Positions 7,895 through 16,102 of a stretch of 64,000 nucleotides of DNA are shown here, piece after piece (positions within the stretch are counted from its first letter, which is position 1; every line of letters begins with the position of its first letter). Made by a program: the position numbers and the translations under genes. Source of the DNA: Embleya scabrispora DSM 41855 (GTDB lineage: Bacteria; Actinomycetota; Actinomycetes; Streptomycetales; Streptomycetaceae); contig NZ_KB889666.1 in assembly GCF_000372745.1 (NCBI RefSeq), positions 88,990 through 152,989 on the forward strand, read 5' to 3'. Under the pieces are notes generated by a model. The model saw only the letters and a program-made list of their open reading frames with translations, did not search any database and had not been told where the DNA came from.

Positions 7895-9184
7895 ATGGCG
7901 CGGGTGTCCCCTTCACCAAACGGGCCGGACGGCGACGTCGGGGTGATCGGCGGGCCGCATGAGCGTGTGGCCGACGCAGAGGCTCGCGCCTTCATACGGG
8001 CGGCGCTCGACAGGCAAGCTCTCGACGGACGCAACGTGGTGGTCATCGTCCCTGACGCGACCCGCAGTTGCCCACTCCCGTTCCTTCTCTCCTGCGTACA
8101 CGAGGCACTGGTCGAACGCGTGCGCGGGATGACCTTTCTGGTGGCTCTTGGTACCCATGCTCCGATGAGCGAGTCCGCCCTCGCGGCCCACCTCGGCTAC
8201 CGGCCGCAGGAACTCGACGCAACGTATCCCGGTGTCAGGGTGCTGAACCATGAGTGGTGGGATCCTGCGACGTTCGTGTCGGTCGGCACGATCTCCGGGT
8301 CACGTCTCAGCGAGCTGTCCGGTGGCCTTCTGTCCGAGCCGGTCGACGTCCGGATAAACCGCGTCGTCGTCGACAGCGACGTCGCCTTGATCGTCGGCCC
8401 GGTCTTCCCGCACGAGGTCGTCGGCTTTTCCGGAGGGAACAAGTACCTCTTCCCCGGCGTGGCGGGCCAGGACATCATCGACATCTCGCACTGGCTGGGC
8501 GCGTTGATCACGAGCGCGTCCATCATCGGCACTCGGGCGGTCACTCCGGTCCGTGCCCTCATCGACGAGGCGGCGTCGCTCATCTGCGCCCCCAAGACGG
8601 CTTTGTGCCTGGTGGTCGGCTCGGGCAGTGGTGCACTTCACGCAGTCACCTTCGGCTCGTCCGAGCACGCCTGGGCGGCTGCCGCGGAGATCGCCGCGGA
8701 GACACACGTGCGCTACCTGGACGCCCCGGTGAAGCGCGTGTTGTCGATCATCCCGCCCAAGTACGACGACATCTGGACGGCCGCCAAGGGCTTCTACAAG
8801 CTCGAGCCGGTCGTCGCCGACGGCGGCGAGGTCATCCTCTACGCGCCGCACGTGCACCGGCTCAGTGCGATGCATCCGGAGATCGAGCGGATCGGTTACC
8901 ACTGCCGCGACTACTTCGTCGGCCAGTGGGATCGATTCAAACATCTCCATTGGGGGGTGTTGGCTCACTCCACCCACCTACGCGGAGCGGGCAGTTGGGA
9001 TGCGGAGACCGGCGAACGATGCAGACTACAGGTCACGCTGGCGACCGGCATCCCGGAGGATGTGGTGCAGCGCGCCAACCTCGGATACCTCGATCCTTCG
9101 ACGATGGACCTCGACACCTACGCCGCCGATCCGGACACGCTGGTGGTGCCCAACGCCGGCGAGGTGCTGTTCCGGCTCCGCTGA
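7895..9184 (+). CDS. LarA-family nickel-pincer-nucleotide racemase/epimerase
   Basis: About 429 residues matching the lactate racemase family. PDATRSCP opens the N-terminal domain, VALGTHAPMSE carries the first conserved His (in LarA GTHR; here Ala replaces Arg), and HEVVGFSGGNKYLFPGVAG followed by ISHWLGAL supplies the second His, the Lys that is covalently attached to the nickel-pincer nucleotide, and the third His. The C-terminal domain includes IIPPKYDDIWTAAKGFYKLEP. Known members racemise or epimerise 2-hydroxy acids by hydride transfer. The Arg-to-Ala change suggests a substrate other than lactate. I chose ATG 7895 (GGTGAG upstream); ATG 7877 or 7883 are alternatives. The maturation factor LarC is at 16103-17311. 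Confidence 0.85.
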   Translation: MARVSPSPNGPDGDVGVIGGPHERVADAEARAFIRAALDRQALDGRNVVVIVPDATRSCPLPFLLSCVHEALVERVRGMTFLVALGTHAPMSESALAAHLGYRPQELDATYPGVRVLNHEWWDPATFVSVGTISGSRLSELSGGLLSEPVDVRINRVVVDSDVALIVGPVFPHEVVGFSGGNKYLFPGVAGQDIIDISHWLGALITSASIIGTRAVTPVRALIDEAASLICAPKTALCLVVGSGSGALHAVTFGSSEHAWAAAAEIAAETHVRYLDAPVKRVLSIIPPKYDDIWTAAKGFYKLEPVVADGGEVILYAPHVHRLSAMHPEIERIGYHCRDYFVGQWDRFKHLHWGVLAHSTHLRGAGSWDAETGERCRLQVTLATGIPEDVVQRANLGYLDPSTMDLDTYAADPDTLVVPNAGEVLFRLR

Positions 9185-9266
9185 GCTCGGACACAGCCTG
9201 CGGCCAGGGTCCGGTCGCCGGAACGACCGCGTTGACCCACTCCACACCTGCTCGAAGACTTGCCGC

Positions 9267-10484
9267 ATGAGTGAGGACTGGTCCGTTACATCGGTGGTGC
9301 GGCGTCTGCTGAGCCCGGCAGGTCTGGCGGACCCATACGCGATCTACCGAGAGATCCGGGCGGCTGCCGACGCAGGCGAGCCCACCGGCCGTTTCCTTTT
9401 CCGATACGTCGATGTACGCGAGGCTCTCTACGATCGCGACCTGAGTTCGAACCGAGTCTCAGCGATCCTGCGCCCCCTATCCGATGCTGCGCGTGCCGAG
9501 AACGACCTGCTCGAGAGCACCTTGCGTGACATCGTCGTCTTCCGCGATCGCGCGGATCACCGGCGGCTGCGCAAGCTGCTCACCTCTGCGTTCTCTCCCC
9601 GCATGGTCGAAATGGCCCGCCCCATGATCGAGCGGATGACCGATGATCTGCTCTCGGACCTCGGCGGATCGGGAGGCGCCGACCTTCATCGCGAGCTCAC
9701 GTACCCGCTTCCGGCCATGGTGGTCGCCGCTCTGCTCGGCATCCCGGAAGCCGACCGCAAGGCCTTCCAGTCGTGGGCCTTGGACATCGTGCTGGTGGTC
9801 GGCTCGGGTTCGCTCACCCCACAGTTGGCGCACCGAGCCAATGACAGCATGGGCCGGATGCGCGAGTTGATGGCGTGGCTGGTGGAGCGGCGGCGGCGCG
9901 AGCCGGGACCCGATCTGCTCAGCGCGATGATCGCTTCGTCCGACGATGGTGATCGGCTGAGCACCGAGGAGTTGTACGCCAATTCCCTCTTCCTCATGAC
10001 AGCCGGGCACGAGACCGCGACGAACCTGCTCGGCAACGCGCTGCTGACCCTGCTGCGGCATCCGGATCAACTCGCCATGCTGACCGAGGACTTCTCGCTC
10101 CTGGATGACGCGATCGAGGAGGTCCTCCGCTTCGAAGGGCCGGTCCAGATCGCAGCTCGGATCGCCGACCGCGATCGCGAGGTTCAGGGCGTCCCGCTCA
10201 AGGCCGGGCAGCCGCTGATCGTCATGCTCGGCGCCGCGAACCGTGACCCGAACGTCTTTCCCGACCCCGACCGGTTCGACATCACCCGACCGGCGAGCCG
10301 GCACGTCGCCTTCGCACACGGGGCTCACTTCTGCCTCGGCGCGACCCTGGCCCGAGCGGAGATGCAGGTGGTTCTCCCCCGCATCCTCACCCGCTTCCCG
10401 AAGCTCCAGCTTGCGGAGGACGAGATCGAGTGGCAGCCGACGCTCGACTTCCGCGGCCCCAACCGACTGCGGGTGACCTTGTGA
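9267..10484 (+). CDS. Cytochrome P450
   Basis: A 405-residue soluble bacterial P450. The I-helix reads LMTAGHETATNLLGN with the acid-alcohol pair replaced by the common AGHET form, the K-helix has EEVLRFEGPVQ (ExxR), and the heme-binding loop is FAHGAHFCLGATLARAE with the axial Cys. It would hydroxylate or dealkylate an intermediate using the ferredoxin and reductase at 14617-15971. It follows the larA-like gene by 82 bases and is coupled by GTGA to the acyl-CoA ligase alpha gene. Subfamily and substrate are not determinable by eye. Confidence 0.92.
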   Translation: MSEDWSVTSVVRRLLSPAGLADPYAIYREIRAAADAGEPTGRFLFRYVDVREALYDRDLSSNRVSAILRPLSDAARAENDLLESTLRDIVVFRDRADHRRLRKLLTSAFSPRMVEMARPMIERMTDDLLSDLGGSGGADLHRELTYPLPAMVVAALLGIPEADRKAFQSWALDIVLVVGSGSLTPQLAHRANDSMGRMRELMAWLVERRRREPGPDLLSAMIASSDDGDRLSTEELYANSLFLMTAGHETATNLLGNALLTLLRHPDQLAMLTEDFSLLDDAIEEVLRFEGPVQIAARIADRDREVQGVPLKAGQPLIVMLGAANRDPNVFPDPDRFDITRPASRHVAFAHGAHFCLGATLARAEMQVVLPRILTRFPKLQLAEDEIEWQPTLDFRGPNRLRVTL

Positions 10485-11815
10485 CAGCTACCCTGGATCC
10501 GCTCTTCGCGCCGCGCAGTGTCGCGGTGTACGGCGCGTCGGCTTCCGATCCGGCCAAGCTCGGCAACACCCTCCTGGCGAACGTCGCCGGTGGTATCGCC
10601 GACCTTCGCTGTATCCACCCCACCGCTTCGGCGATCGACGGCGTGCCCGCGCAGCCATCCCTGACCAAGGCGGTCGACCTCGCCTTGGTATCGGTTCCGG
10701 CCCGTGGTGCGGAGCAGGCCGTCCGGGACGCCGTCGGCGCGGGCGCACGTGTCGTTGTCGTGCTGTCCTCCGGATTCGGCGAGGCCGGTCCGGACGGTCT
10801 GGCCGCCCAGGAGCGCATCGCCGCACTGGTCCGCGAGCACGGTGCTCGGCTGGTCGGCCCGAACTGTATGGGCGTGGTCAGCCACTTGGGCGATGACCGG
10901 TGGCTGAACGGCTCCTACTTCTGGGCGGTACCGAAAACGCCGGGCCATGTGAGCTTCGTAAGCCAAAGTGGCGCATTCGGCGGGATGTTCCTGTCCGAGG
11001 TACGCCGCCGAGGGCTGGGCTTCACCCGCTTCGTCAGTCTCGGCAACTCCCCCGATGTGGATGTCACACAAGCTCTCGGCTGGCTGGCGGACGATCCGGA
11101 AACCCAGGTCATCGGCGTTTTTTCCGAAGGATTGCGTGACGGGAGGGACTTCGTCGATGTAGCGCGCTCGATCACGCCGCACAAGCCGATCGTCGTGTTG
11201 AAGGGTGGCCGCAGCACGGCCGGTGCACGAGCCGCTTCCGGACACACCGGCTCGCTGGCGGGCACCGCACGCGCCTACGAGGCCGGTTTCACACGTGCCG
11301 GAGTGGTGCCGGTCGCCACCTCCGACGAGTTCTTCGATGTCCTCAGCGCTTTCGCGGTTCCGCGGCTGCGCCGACACGGTCGGCGGGTCGCCGTCATCAC
11401 CGTCTCGGGAGGCCCGGGCGTTCTCGCGGCCGATGCCGCCGAGGCGGCAGGCCTGGAACTCGTGCCGTTGAGTGACCAGCGGCAGTCTGCGATCCGCGCC
11501 TTCGCGCCCGACTTCGCGGCGACGGCGAACCCGGTCGACCTCACACCGCAATGCCCACCTGGGAATTTCCACGGGGCCATATCCGAGGTCTACACCGACG
11601 AGAGCCTGGACGGCGTTGTGGTCATCAACTGCGGATTGGACATCCCGGAATTCGGCGAGGCTGTCGCTGCCGCACACACCGCGACAGGCAAGCCCACCAC
11701 TGCATTCCTCCTCGACACGCCACGCGTCCAGGCCGCCGTGTCCCACGCCGGCATCCCGTGCTTCGGCTCACCCGAGGCGGCCGTGCGCGGCTTCGCGGCA
11801 GGAGTGAAACCATGA
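10481..11815 (+). CDS. ADP-forming acyl-CoA synthetase, alpha (CoA-binding) subunit
   Basis: A 444-residue protein starting at GTG 10481, overlapping the P450 stop. The N-terminal CoA-binding Rossmann domain begins FAPRSVAVYGASASDPAKLG. The ligase domain has the phosphohistidine loop ASGHTGSLAG (His255). A C-terminal flavodoxin-like succinyl-CoA-ligase domain ends the chain. The ATP-grasp subunit is encoded separately just downstream, with an ATGA overlap. Together they would activate a carboxylic acid product of the pathway with CoA, or work in reverse to conserve energy as ATP. Confidence 0.87.
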   Translation: MTATLDPLFAPRSVAVYGASASDPAKLGNTLLANVAGGIADLRCIHPTASAIDGVPAQPSLTKAVDLALVSVPARGAEQAVRDAVGAGARVVVVLSSGFGEAGPDGLAAQERIAALVREHGARLVGPNCMGVVSHLGDDRWLNGSYFWAVPKTPGHVSFVSQSGAFGGMFLSEVRRRGLGFTRFVSLGNSPDVDVTQALGWLADDPETQVIGVFSEGLRDGRDFVDVARSITPHKPIVVLKGGRSTAGARAASGHTGSLAGTARAYEAGFTRAGVVPVATSDEFFDVLSAFAVPRLRRHGRRVAVITVSGGPGVLAADAAEAAGLELVPLSDQRQSAIRAFAPDFAATANPVDLTPQCPPGNFHGAISEVYTDESLDGVVVINCGLDIPEFGEAVAAAHTATGKPTTAFLLDTPRVQAAVSHAGIPCFGSPEAAVRGFAAGVKP

Positions 11816-12438
11816 CGAACGTTCCTACAGTCCTGTCCGAGTGGGAAAGCAAGAAGCTGCTCGGATCCGCCCTGCCCACTCCTCGTGAGGCGTTGACCAC
11901 CTCGGTGGAGGAAGCCGTCGCGCTGGCGACGTCGATCGGCCGTCCGGTTGTGGCGAAGGCTTCCTCGGTAGCCCACAAGTCGGACGCCGGACTCGTGCGG
12001 ATCGGACTGAGCCCGGACGAGCTGCAGCAGTGCTGGTCGCAGCTCGCCGAGGCAGGGGACGGGACCGTGCTGGTCGCCGAACGCCTGCACGGCGAGCTGG
12101 AACTCATCATCGGCGGAAGCCGCGACACCAGCTTCGGCCCCTTGATCACTGTCGGCCTCGGAGGCGTAGCCGCCGAAGTCTTCGACGATGTCGCCGTGCT
12201 GCTCTCTCCACCCGAACCCGGTGAACTCGATGCGGCACTGCGTCGGCTGCGATCCGCAGCCCTTCTCGAAGGCTTCCGCGGAACCCCGGCCGTCGACCGT
12301 ACGGCGTTGACACACATCGTCGGTCTCGTCGCACAGCGGCTCGACCAGGACCCCGATGTGATGGAAATCGACTGCAATCCCGTGCTCGTCTGCGAAGGCC
12401 GGCTTGTCGTCCTGGATGCCCTGGTGGTGAAGCGATGA
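11812..12438 (+). CDS. ADP-forming acyl-CoA synthetase, beta (ATP-grasp) subunit
   Basis: A 208-residue ATP-grasp domain: RPVVAKASSVAHKSDAGLVRIG is the conserved nucleotide-binding stretch (usual form lKaxSpxixHKtdxGgV), GGSRDTSFGPLITVGLGG the central region, and VMEIDCNPVLVCE the metal-binding strand. It is the partner of the preceding alpha subunit and completes the active enzyme. Start and stop both overlap neighbours, so stoichiometric expression is likely. Confidence 0.87.
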   Translation: MTNVPTVLSEWESKKLLGSALPTPREALTTSVEEAVALATSIGRPVVAKASSVAHKSDAGLVRIGLSPDELQQCWSQLAEAGDGTVLVAERLHGELELIIGGSRDTSFGPLITVGLGGVAAEVFDDVAVLLSPPEPGELDAALRRLRSAALLEGFRGTPAVDRTALTHIVGLVAQRLDQDPDVMEIDCNPVLVCEGRLVVLDALVVKR

Positions 12439-13679
12439 CCTCGAACGCAACCACGCCGATCGCCCCGGACGCCCTTCGTGCGACGCTCGAACGCACCTAT
12501 GCCGGTTCACCGTTCCTGAGGGCGAAACTTGATACCGCGGGTGTCCACCCGTCGAGCATCAGGTCCTCGAAAGACCTGAAGCGGCTGCCCTTCACCACCA
12601 AAGAAGAAATCCGGGAGACCCCGTTCAGCGAGTACGCCGCAGTCCCGCTCGACGACATTGTGCGGGTGCACTCGTCCTCGGGGACGACCGGACGACGCAC
12701 CGTGTGCACATACACGGCGAAGGACATCGACGACTGGGCCGCCATGTTTGCCCGCTGCTACTCCTACGCCGGCGTCGACAGCGGCGACCGGGTACAGATT
12801 GCCGTCGGCTACGGCCTGTGGACGGCGGGCGCGGGCTTCCAGGCCGGCAGCGAGCGCGTGGGTGCCATGTCGGTACCGACCGGCGCGGGAAACACCGAAA
12901 TGCAACTGGAGATGCTGCAGAGCATGGGCAGTACTGTGCTCTGCGCGACCTCCTCCTTCGCCCTGCTGCTGGCAGAACTGGTGGAAAAGCGCGGGCTGCG
13001 CCCGCGGTTGGCCTTGCAGACCGGCATCATCGGCTCGGAACGCTGGGGCGACGCCGCGCGGCGAGCGATCGAGTCCCAACTGGGCATCGAGACGTTCGAC
13101 ATCTACGGCCTGACCGAGTTGTGGGGCCCCGGCGCAGGCATCGAATGCGGGGAGCACGCCGGCATACATGTCTGGAGCGACTACTTCCACGTAGAGATCC
13201 TCGACCCGCGGACGCTGCGTCCGGTTCCGGCGGGAACCGTCGGCGAAGCAGTGATCACGACGCTTACCAAGCAAGCCACACCGTTGGTGCGGTACCGCAC
13301 CAACGACCTGACGTACCTGTACGACGAGCCCTGCCCATGCGGCAGCCCCTATCCGCGGATCGGTCGGCTCAGCGGTCGCTCGGACGACCAGGTGAAGGTG
13401 CGCGGTGTCATCTTCCTGCCTGCCCAGGTCGACACTGTGCTCGCGGAGTTGCCCGGCTGCGGTTCGGAATTCCGGGCACTCATCGATCGCGACAGCGACG
13501 GCCGAGACTCGATCACCGTGCAGGTCGAAGCGGAGGGCCGTGCCGGATTGCGCGAGGAACTGGCCCTGCGGCTACGCGGGAAGATCGGCCTGCGTGTGGA
13601 CGTCGACCTCGTCGCCGTCGGCACCCTGCCACGCAGCGAACGCAAGACCCAACGCATCATCGACCGCCGTGAGTTGTGA
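12435..13679 (+). CDS. Phenylacetate-CoA ligase (PaaK) family adenylate-forming enzyme
   Basis: A 414-residue AMP-forming CoA ligase of the PaaK type. The P-loop-like motif is VHSSSGTTGRRTV, the aromatic/adenine motif is DIYGLTELWGPG, and the C-terminal hinge RLSGRSDDQVKVRGV is followed by the PaaK C-terminal domain ending RSERKTQRIIDRREL. It would convert an aryl-carboxylate or similar acid to its CoA thioester with ATP. It starts inside the previous stop (ATGA) and is the last gene of the coupled P450-ligase block. Having both AMP- and ADP-forming ligases suggests two acids are activated. Confidence 0.9.
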   Translation: MTSNATTPIAPDALRATLERTYAGSPFLRAKLDTAGVHPSSIRSSKDLKRLPFTTKEEIRETPFSEYAAVPLDDIVRVHSSSGTTGRRTVCTYTAKDIDDWAAMFARCYSYAGVDSGDRVQIAVGYGLWTAGAGFQAGSERVGAMSVPTGAGNTEMQLEMLQSMGSTVLCATSSFALLLAELVEKRGLRPRLALQTGIIGSERWGDAARRAIESQLGIETFDIYGLTELWGPGAGIECGEHAGIHVWSDYFHVEILDPRTLRPVPAGTVGEAVITTLTKQATPLVRYRTNDLTYLYDEPCPCGSPYPRIGRLSGRSDDQVKVRGVIFLPAQVDTVLAELPGCGSEFRALIDRDSDGRDSITVQVEAEGRAGLREELALRLRGKIGLRVDVDLVAVGTLPRSERKTQRIIDRREL

Positions 13680-13734
13680 ACGGTCTTGGTGGGAAATGCA
13701 CCAAGAAATCTGACGAGACCTTGAGATAAGACTG

Positions 13735-13950
13735 TGGACGCCTTGGTCCGCGGCCATCGGCGACTGGGACCTCGTTCGGCACATCAAGGCCCAAGCCGCC
13801 GCCTGCCCGAACCAGAAGTTCGTGGCGGTCGGCTACGCGCAGGGCGCCAACGTCGTCACCAACTCCGTCGGCGTCGGCCGCTTCGGCGCCCTCACCGGCG
13901 CCGCCCTCACCGCGAGGATCGACTGTGGGTTTGCCCGGTCACTGGATCGG
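13735..13950 (+). pseudogene. Fragment of a cutinase-like serine esterase
   Basis: In one frame the sequence reads TPWSAAIGDWDLVRHIKAQ then AAACPNQKFVAVGYAQGANV and continues NSVGVGRFGAL. The LVxHIxAQAxxCPxxKFVxxGYxQGA pattern is the nucleophile region of cutinases, but the Ser of GYSQG is Ala. There is no start codon region, signal peptide or C-terminal catalytic Asp/His, and similarity stops after about 70 residues. It is debris inserted between the PaaK-type ligase and the ferredoxin genes. Confidence 0.6.
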
Positions 13951-13994
13951 TTGCCCGCGGAGGATCCTCGCTCGCCCGACACCTCCCTGCCACA

Positions 13995-14036
13995 ACGCCA
14001 GGGGGCGGGAGCCATAATGCCCCCGCCCCCTGGCGT
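13995..14036. terminator. Strong 15-bp perfect hairpin
   Basis: ACGCCAGGGGGCGGG pairs perfectly with CCCGCCCCCTGGCGT around a 12-base loop. It lies ten bases beyond the stop of the phospholipase C remnant (minus strand), so is probably its original intrinsic terminator. It may also end transcription from the plus strand. Confidence 0.75.
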
Positions 14037-14046
14037 CAGTCGCGGC

Positions 14047-14390
14047 TCAGCGCGCGCCGAAGGCCGGGTCGCTCGTGCTGACGCGTCCCGTCTCGACGTG
14101 GCCCGCGACGCCGCGCAGGTACGCGGTGTCCTGCGCGGCGGTGACCGTCAGGTCGTACCAGCCGTTGTTGGCGTCGAGCTTCGCGTTGTGCACGACGCTC
14201 TTGCCGGGCCGCACCCGGTAGGACTTCGTCCGCCCAGGCTGGTACGCGTCGGCGACGGTCAGGTCGACCGGCTCGGCGCCCTCGTTGACCAGGATCAGCT
14301 GCACCTGCTCGCTGCGCCCGGGTCGGCGCACCCGCACCTCGACGCCCGCGCGGGTTCGGCGCTCCGGATGCGGAAACTCGCGGACGTCGG
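14047..14390 (-). pseudogene. C-terminal domain remnant of phosphocholine-type phospholipase C
   Basis: About 115 residues ending VTAAQDTAYLRGVAGHVETG and then RVSTSDPAFGAR. The NGWYDLTVT and GHVETGRxSxSDPAF patterns are typical of the second C-terminal domain of bacterial acid-phosphatase-superfamily phospholipases C, whose full length is about 680 residues. The catalytic domain is missing, and the frame continues upstream into unrelated sequence, so this is a truncated fragment, not a small gene. Confidence 0.65.
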
Positions 14391-14610
14391 CGGCGAGGTT
14401 CTTCGCTTGTTCGCCTGCCTCGATCCAAGTGGTGATGGTCGCTTCCCAGGAATCGTTTCGGGTGAGCCGGGAGCGGAGTGTCCCGATGAGGCTGACATGC
14501 CCACCGATGGGCAACAGCCCTCAGGCTGAAGTGGTTGGTCTGCCAAGTGCGTTCGCCGTCCCAGCCGCGGAAGTCGGCCGCCGGTTCCGCCAGGACGTCA
14601 CCGAGACCGG
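14391..14610 (-). pseudogene. Frameshifted fragment of a small actinobacterial protein (DUF6228-like)
   Basis: Two frames together resemble one protein: AADFRGWDGERTWQTNHFSL in one, then GGHVSLIGTLRSRLTRNDSW and EATITTWIEAGEQAKNLAADV in another. The order FRGWDGxRTW, GHVxLxxTLR, W-EaxxTTxxEAGEQ resembles a small protein family common in Streptomyces (DUF6228, from memory). The frame shift near 14510 breaks it, and its end is fused in frame to the phospholipase remnant. Confidence 0.45.
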
Positions 14611-14616
14611 CTGGGT

Positions 14617-14937
14617 TCACACGCTGCTCACCGGCGGTGTGTCCACGCCGACTACACCGATCTTCCTCGAACCACCGGGCGAGCCAAGGGGCTCGGCGCG
14701 GCCGGGAAGTGTGATCTGGAAAAACTGGCGGTTGTCCTGCTTGTGGACGGCGTCGGCCTGGCGGTCGGAGACAATCGCCTCTGTAGGGCATGCCAGTTCA
14801 CACGCGCCGCAATCGATGCACTCATCAGGATGAATGTACAACTTGCGGTCGCCTTCGTAGATGCAGTCGACCGGGCACTCCTCCATGCACGAGCGGTCCA
14901 TCACATCGATACATGCCGCGCCTATAACGTACGCCAT
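14617..14937 (-). CDS. fdxA: 7Fe ferredoxin, FdxA type
   Basis: A 106-residue ferredoxin. The first cluster region is CIDVMDRSCMEECPVDCIYEG and the second CIDCGACELACPTEAI, giving the CX7CX3CP and CX2CX2CX3CP ligand pattern of a [3Fe-4S][4Fe-4S] protein. Low-potential electrons from the reductase encoded just upstream would be passed to the P450 and possibly the Rieske oxygenase. GGAG lies ten bases before the ATG, and only 14 bases separate it from the reductase stop. The C-terminal tail after residue 60 is long and ends GVVGVDTPPVSSV, partly low-complexity; it may be altered by the adjoining debris. Confidence 0.92.
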   Translation of the reverse strand: MAYVIGAACIDVMDRSCMEECPVDCIYEGDRKLYIHPDECIDCGACELACPTEAIVSDRQADAVHKQDNRQFFQITLPGRAEPLGSPGGSRKIGVVGVDTPPVSSV

Positions 14938-14951
14938 GAACTCGGGTCTCC

Positions 14952-15971
14952 TTAATTGTGGACGAGGCTGTCCGTGGAATGGCCGGGGAACAGGTCGGCT
15001 TGGGGGTCGATTTCCGTCGCGGCGTTGTTCACAGCAGTGGCCGCCTCCCCGAATCCCACCGAGATCAGCCGAACCTTGCCCACGTACTCGGTGATGTCAC
15101 CGGCTGCGTACACTCGCGGTCGGTTCGTTGCCATACGCGTGTCGACGATCAGGTGACGGGCGTTCATCGTCAGGCCCCACTCGCCGAGGGGACCGAGATC
15201 CGCGGTGAATCCAAGTGAGGCGACAAGCACCTGCGCGCGGATGTCGTGCACGGTGCCGTCCTGCACGTTCTTCACCCGTATCTCCTCGATCGATGAGTCT
15301 CCGAGTACTTCGGTGACCTCGCAGTTGACGAGCAGCCGCACGCTGCTGGTGCGCACCGCGTCGACCGTGGCCCGGTGGGCGCGGAAACGGTCGCGACGGT
15401 GCACCAGGGTGACCGAGCGGGCAAGTGGCTCGAGCGTCGCCGCCCAGTCGAAGGCGCTGTCGCCCCCACCGACGATGACGACATCCCGGTCCTGGTAGTC
15501 CTCGGGCCGACGGACAAAATAGACGAGGCCGCTGCCCTCGTAGCGTTCCGCGACGGTCATCGGTCTCGGCGTGAATGTGCCGAGGCCGCCGGTGATGATG
15601 ACGGCGCGGGTCCGGATCTCAAGACCGTTCGTCGTGCGGACGATCAGGCGATCCTCCTCGTAGTGCAGTGTGGTGGCTTGCCGGCCGAGCAGGTACAGCG
15701 GTTCGAACGGCGCGGCCTGGGCCACGAGGTTGTCGACCAGGGTGCGGCCCTTGACTGCGGGCAGGCCGGCGATGTCGAAGATTGGTTTCTCCGGATACAT
15801 GGCCATCACCTGTCCGCCCACCTGGGGCAGAGCATCGACAACCGCGGTCCGCAATCCGCGGAACCCCGCGTAGTAGGCGCCGTAGAGACCGGTCGGCCCT
15901 GCCCCGACAAGCAGGATGTCGACCTCCACACGGGATTCGTCTGTGGTGTTTTCACTGCCTGGCGTGGTCAT
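14952..15971 (-). CDS. Ferredoxin--NADP reductase, thioredoxin-reductase-like type
   Basis: A 339-residue FAD/NAD(P)-binding flavoprotein. The N-terminal FAD site is DILLVGAGPTGLYGAYYAGF, the NADP site is VVIVGGGDSAFDWA followed by LVHRRDRFRAH, and the C-terminal FAD motif is RVYAAGDITEYVGKVRLISVGFGEA. The CxxC redox motif of thioredoxin reductases is absent, as in YumC-type ferredoxin reductases. It would reduce the adjacent FdxA with NADPH. The start MTTPGSENT at 15971 is chosen over the longer frame because the family starts here. It is divergent from larC, with a 131-base shared promoter region. Confidence 0.92.
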   Translation of the reverse strand: MTTPGSENTTDESRVEVDILLVGAGPTGLYGAYYAGFRGLRTAVVDALPQVGGQVMAMYPEKPIFDIAGLPAVKGRTLVDNLVAQAAPFEPLYLLGRQATTLHYEEDRLIVRTTNGLEIRTRAVIITGGLGTFTPRPMTVAERYEGSGLVYFVRRPEDYQDRDVVIVGGGDSAFDWAATLEPLARSVTLVHRRDRFRAHRATVDAVRTSSVRLLVNCEVTEVLGDSSIEEIRVKNVQDGTVHDIRAQVLVASLGFTADLGPLGEWGLTMNARHLIVDTRMATNRPRVYAAGDITEYVGKVRLISVGFGEAATAVNNAATEIDPQADLFPGHSTDSLVHN

Positions 15972-16102
15972 GCGGCGACGGTAGGAACAGCACGCCGTGG
16001 AAACAACGGAATCGTTCCGCTCACCAGACTCGCTCAGCCCGCCCGGCCGACGCGATCTGCCAGCATGTCGTGGCAGGGCCACTAGACCAAGGAGCGTTCA
16101 CA

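Noticed and set aside
13822..14529. 235-residue plus-strand gene following the CoA ligase
   Set aside because: Only the first part resembles cutinase; the rest runs through a terminator hairpin and antisense of phospholipase debris.
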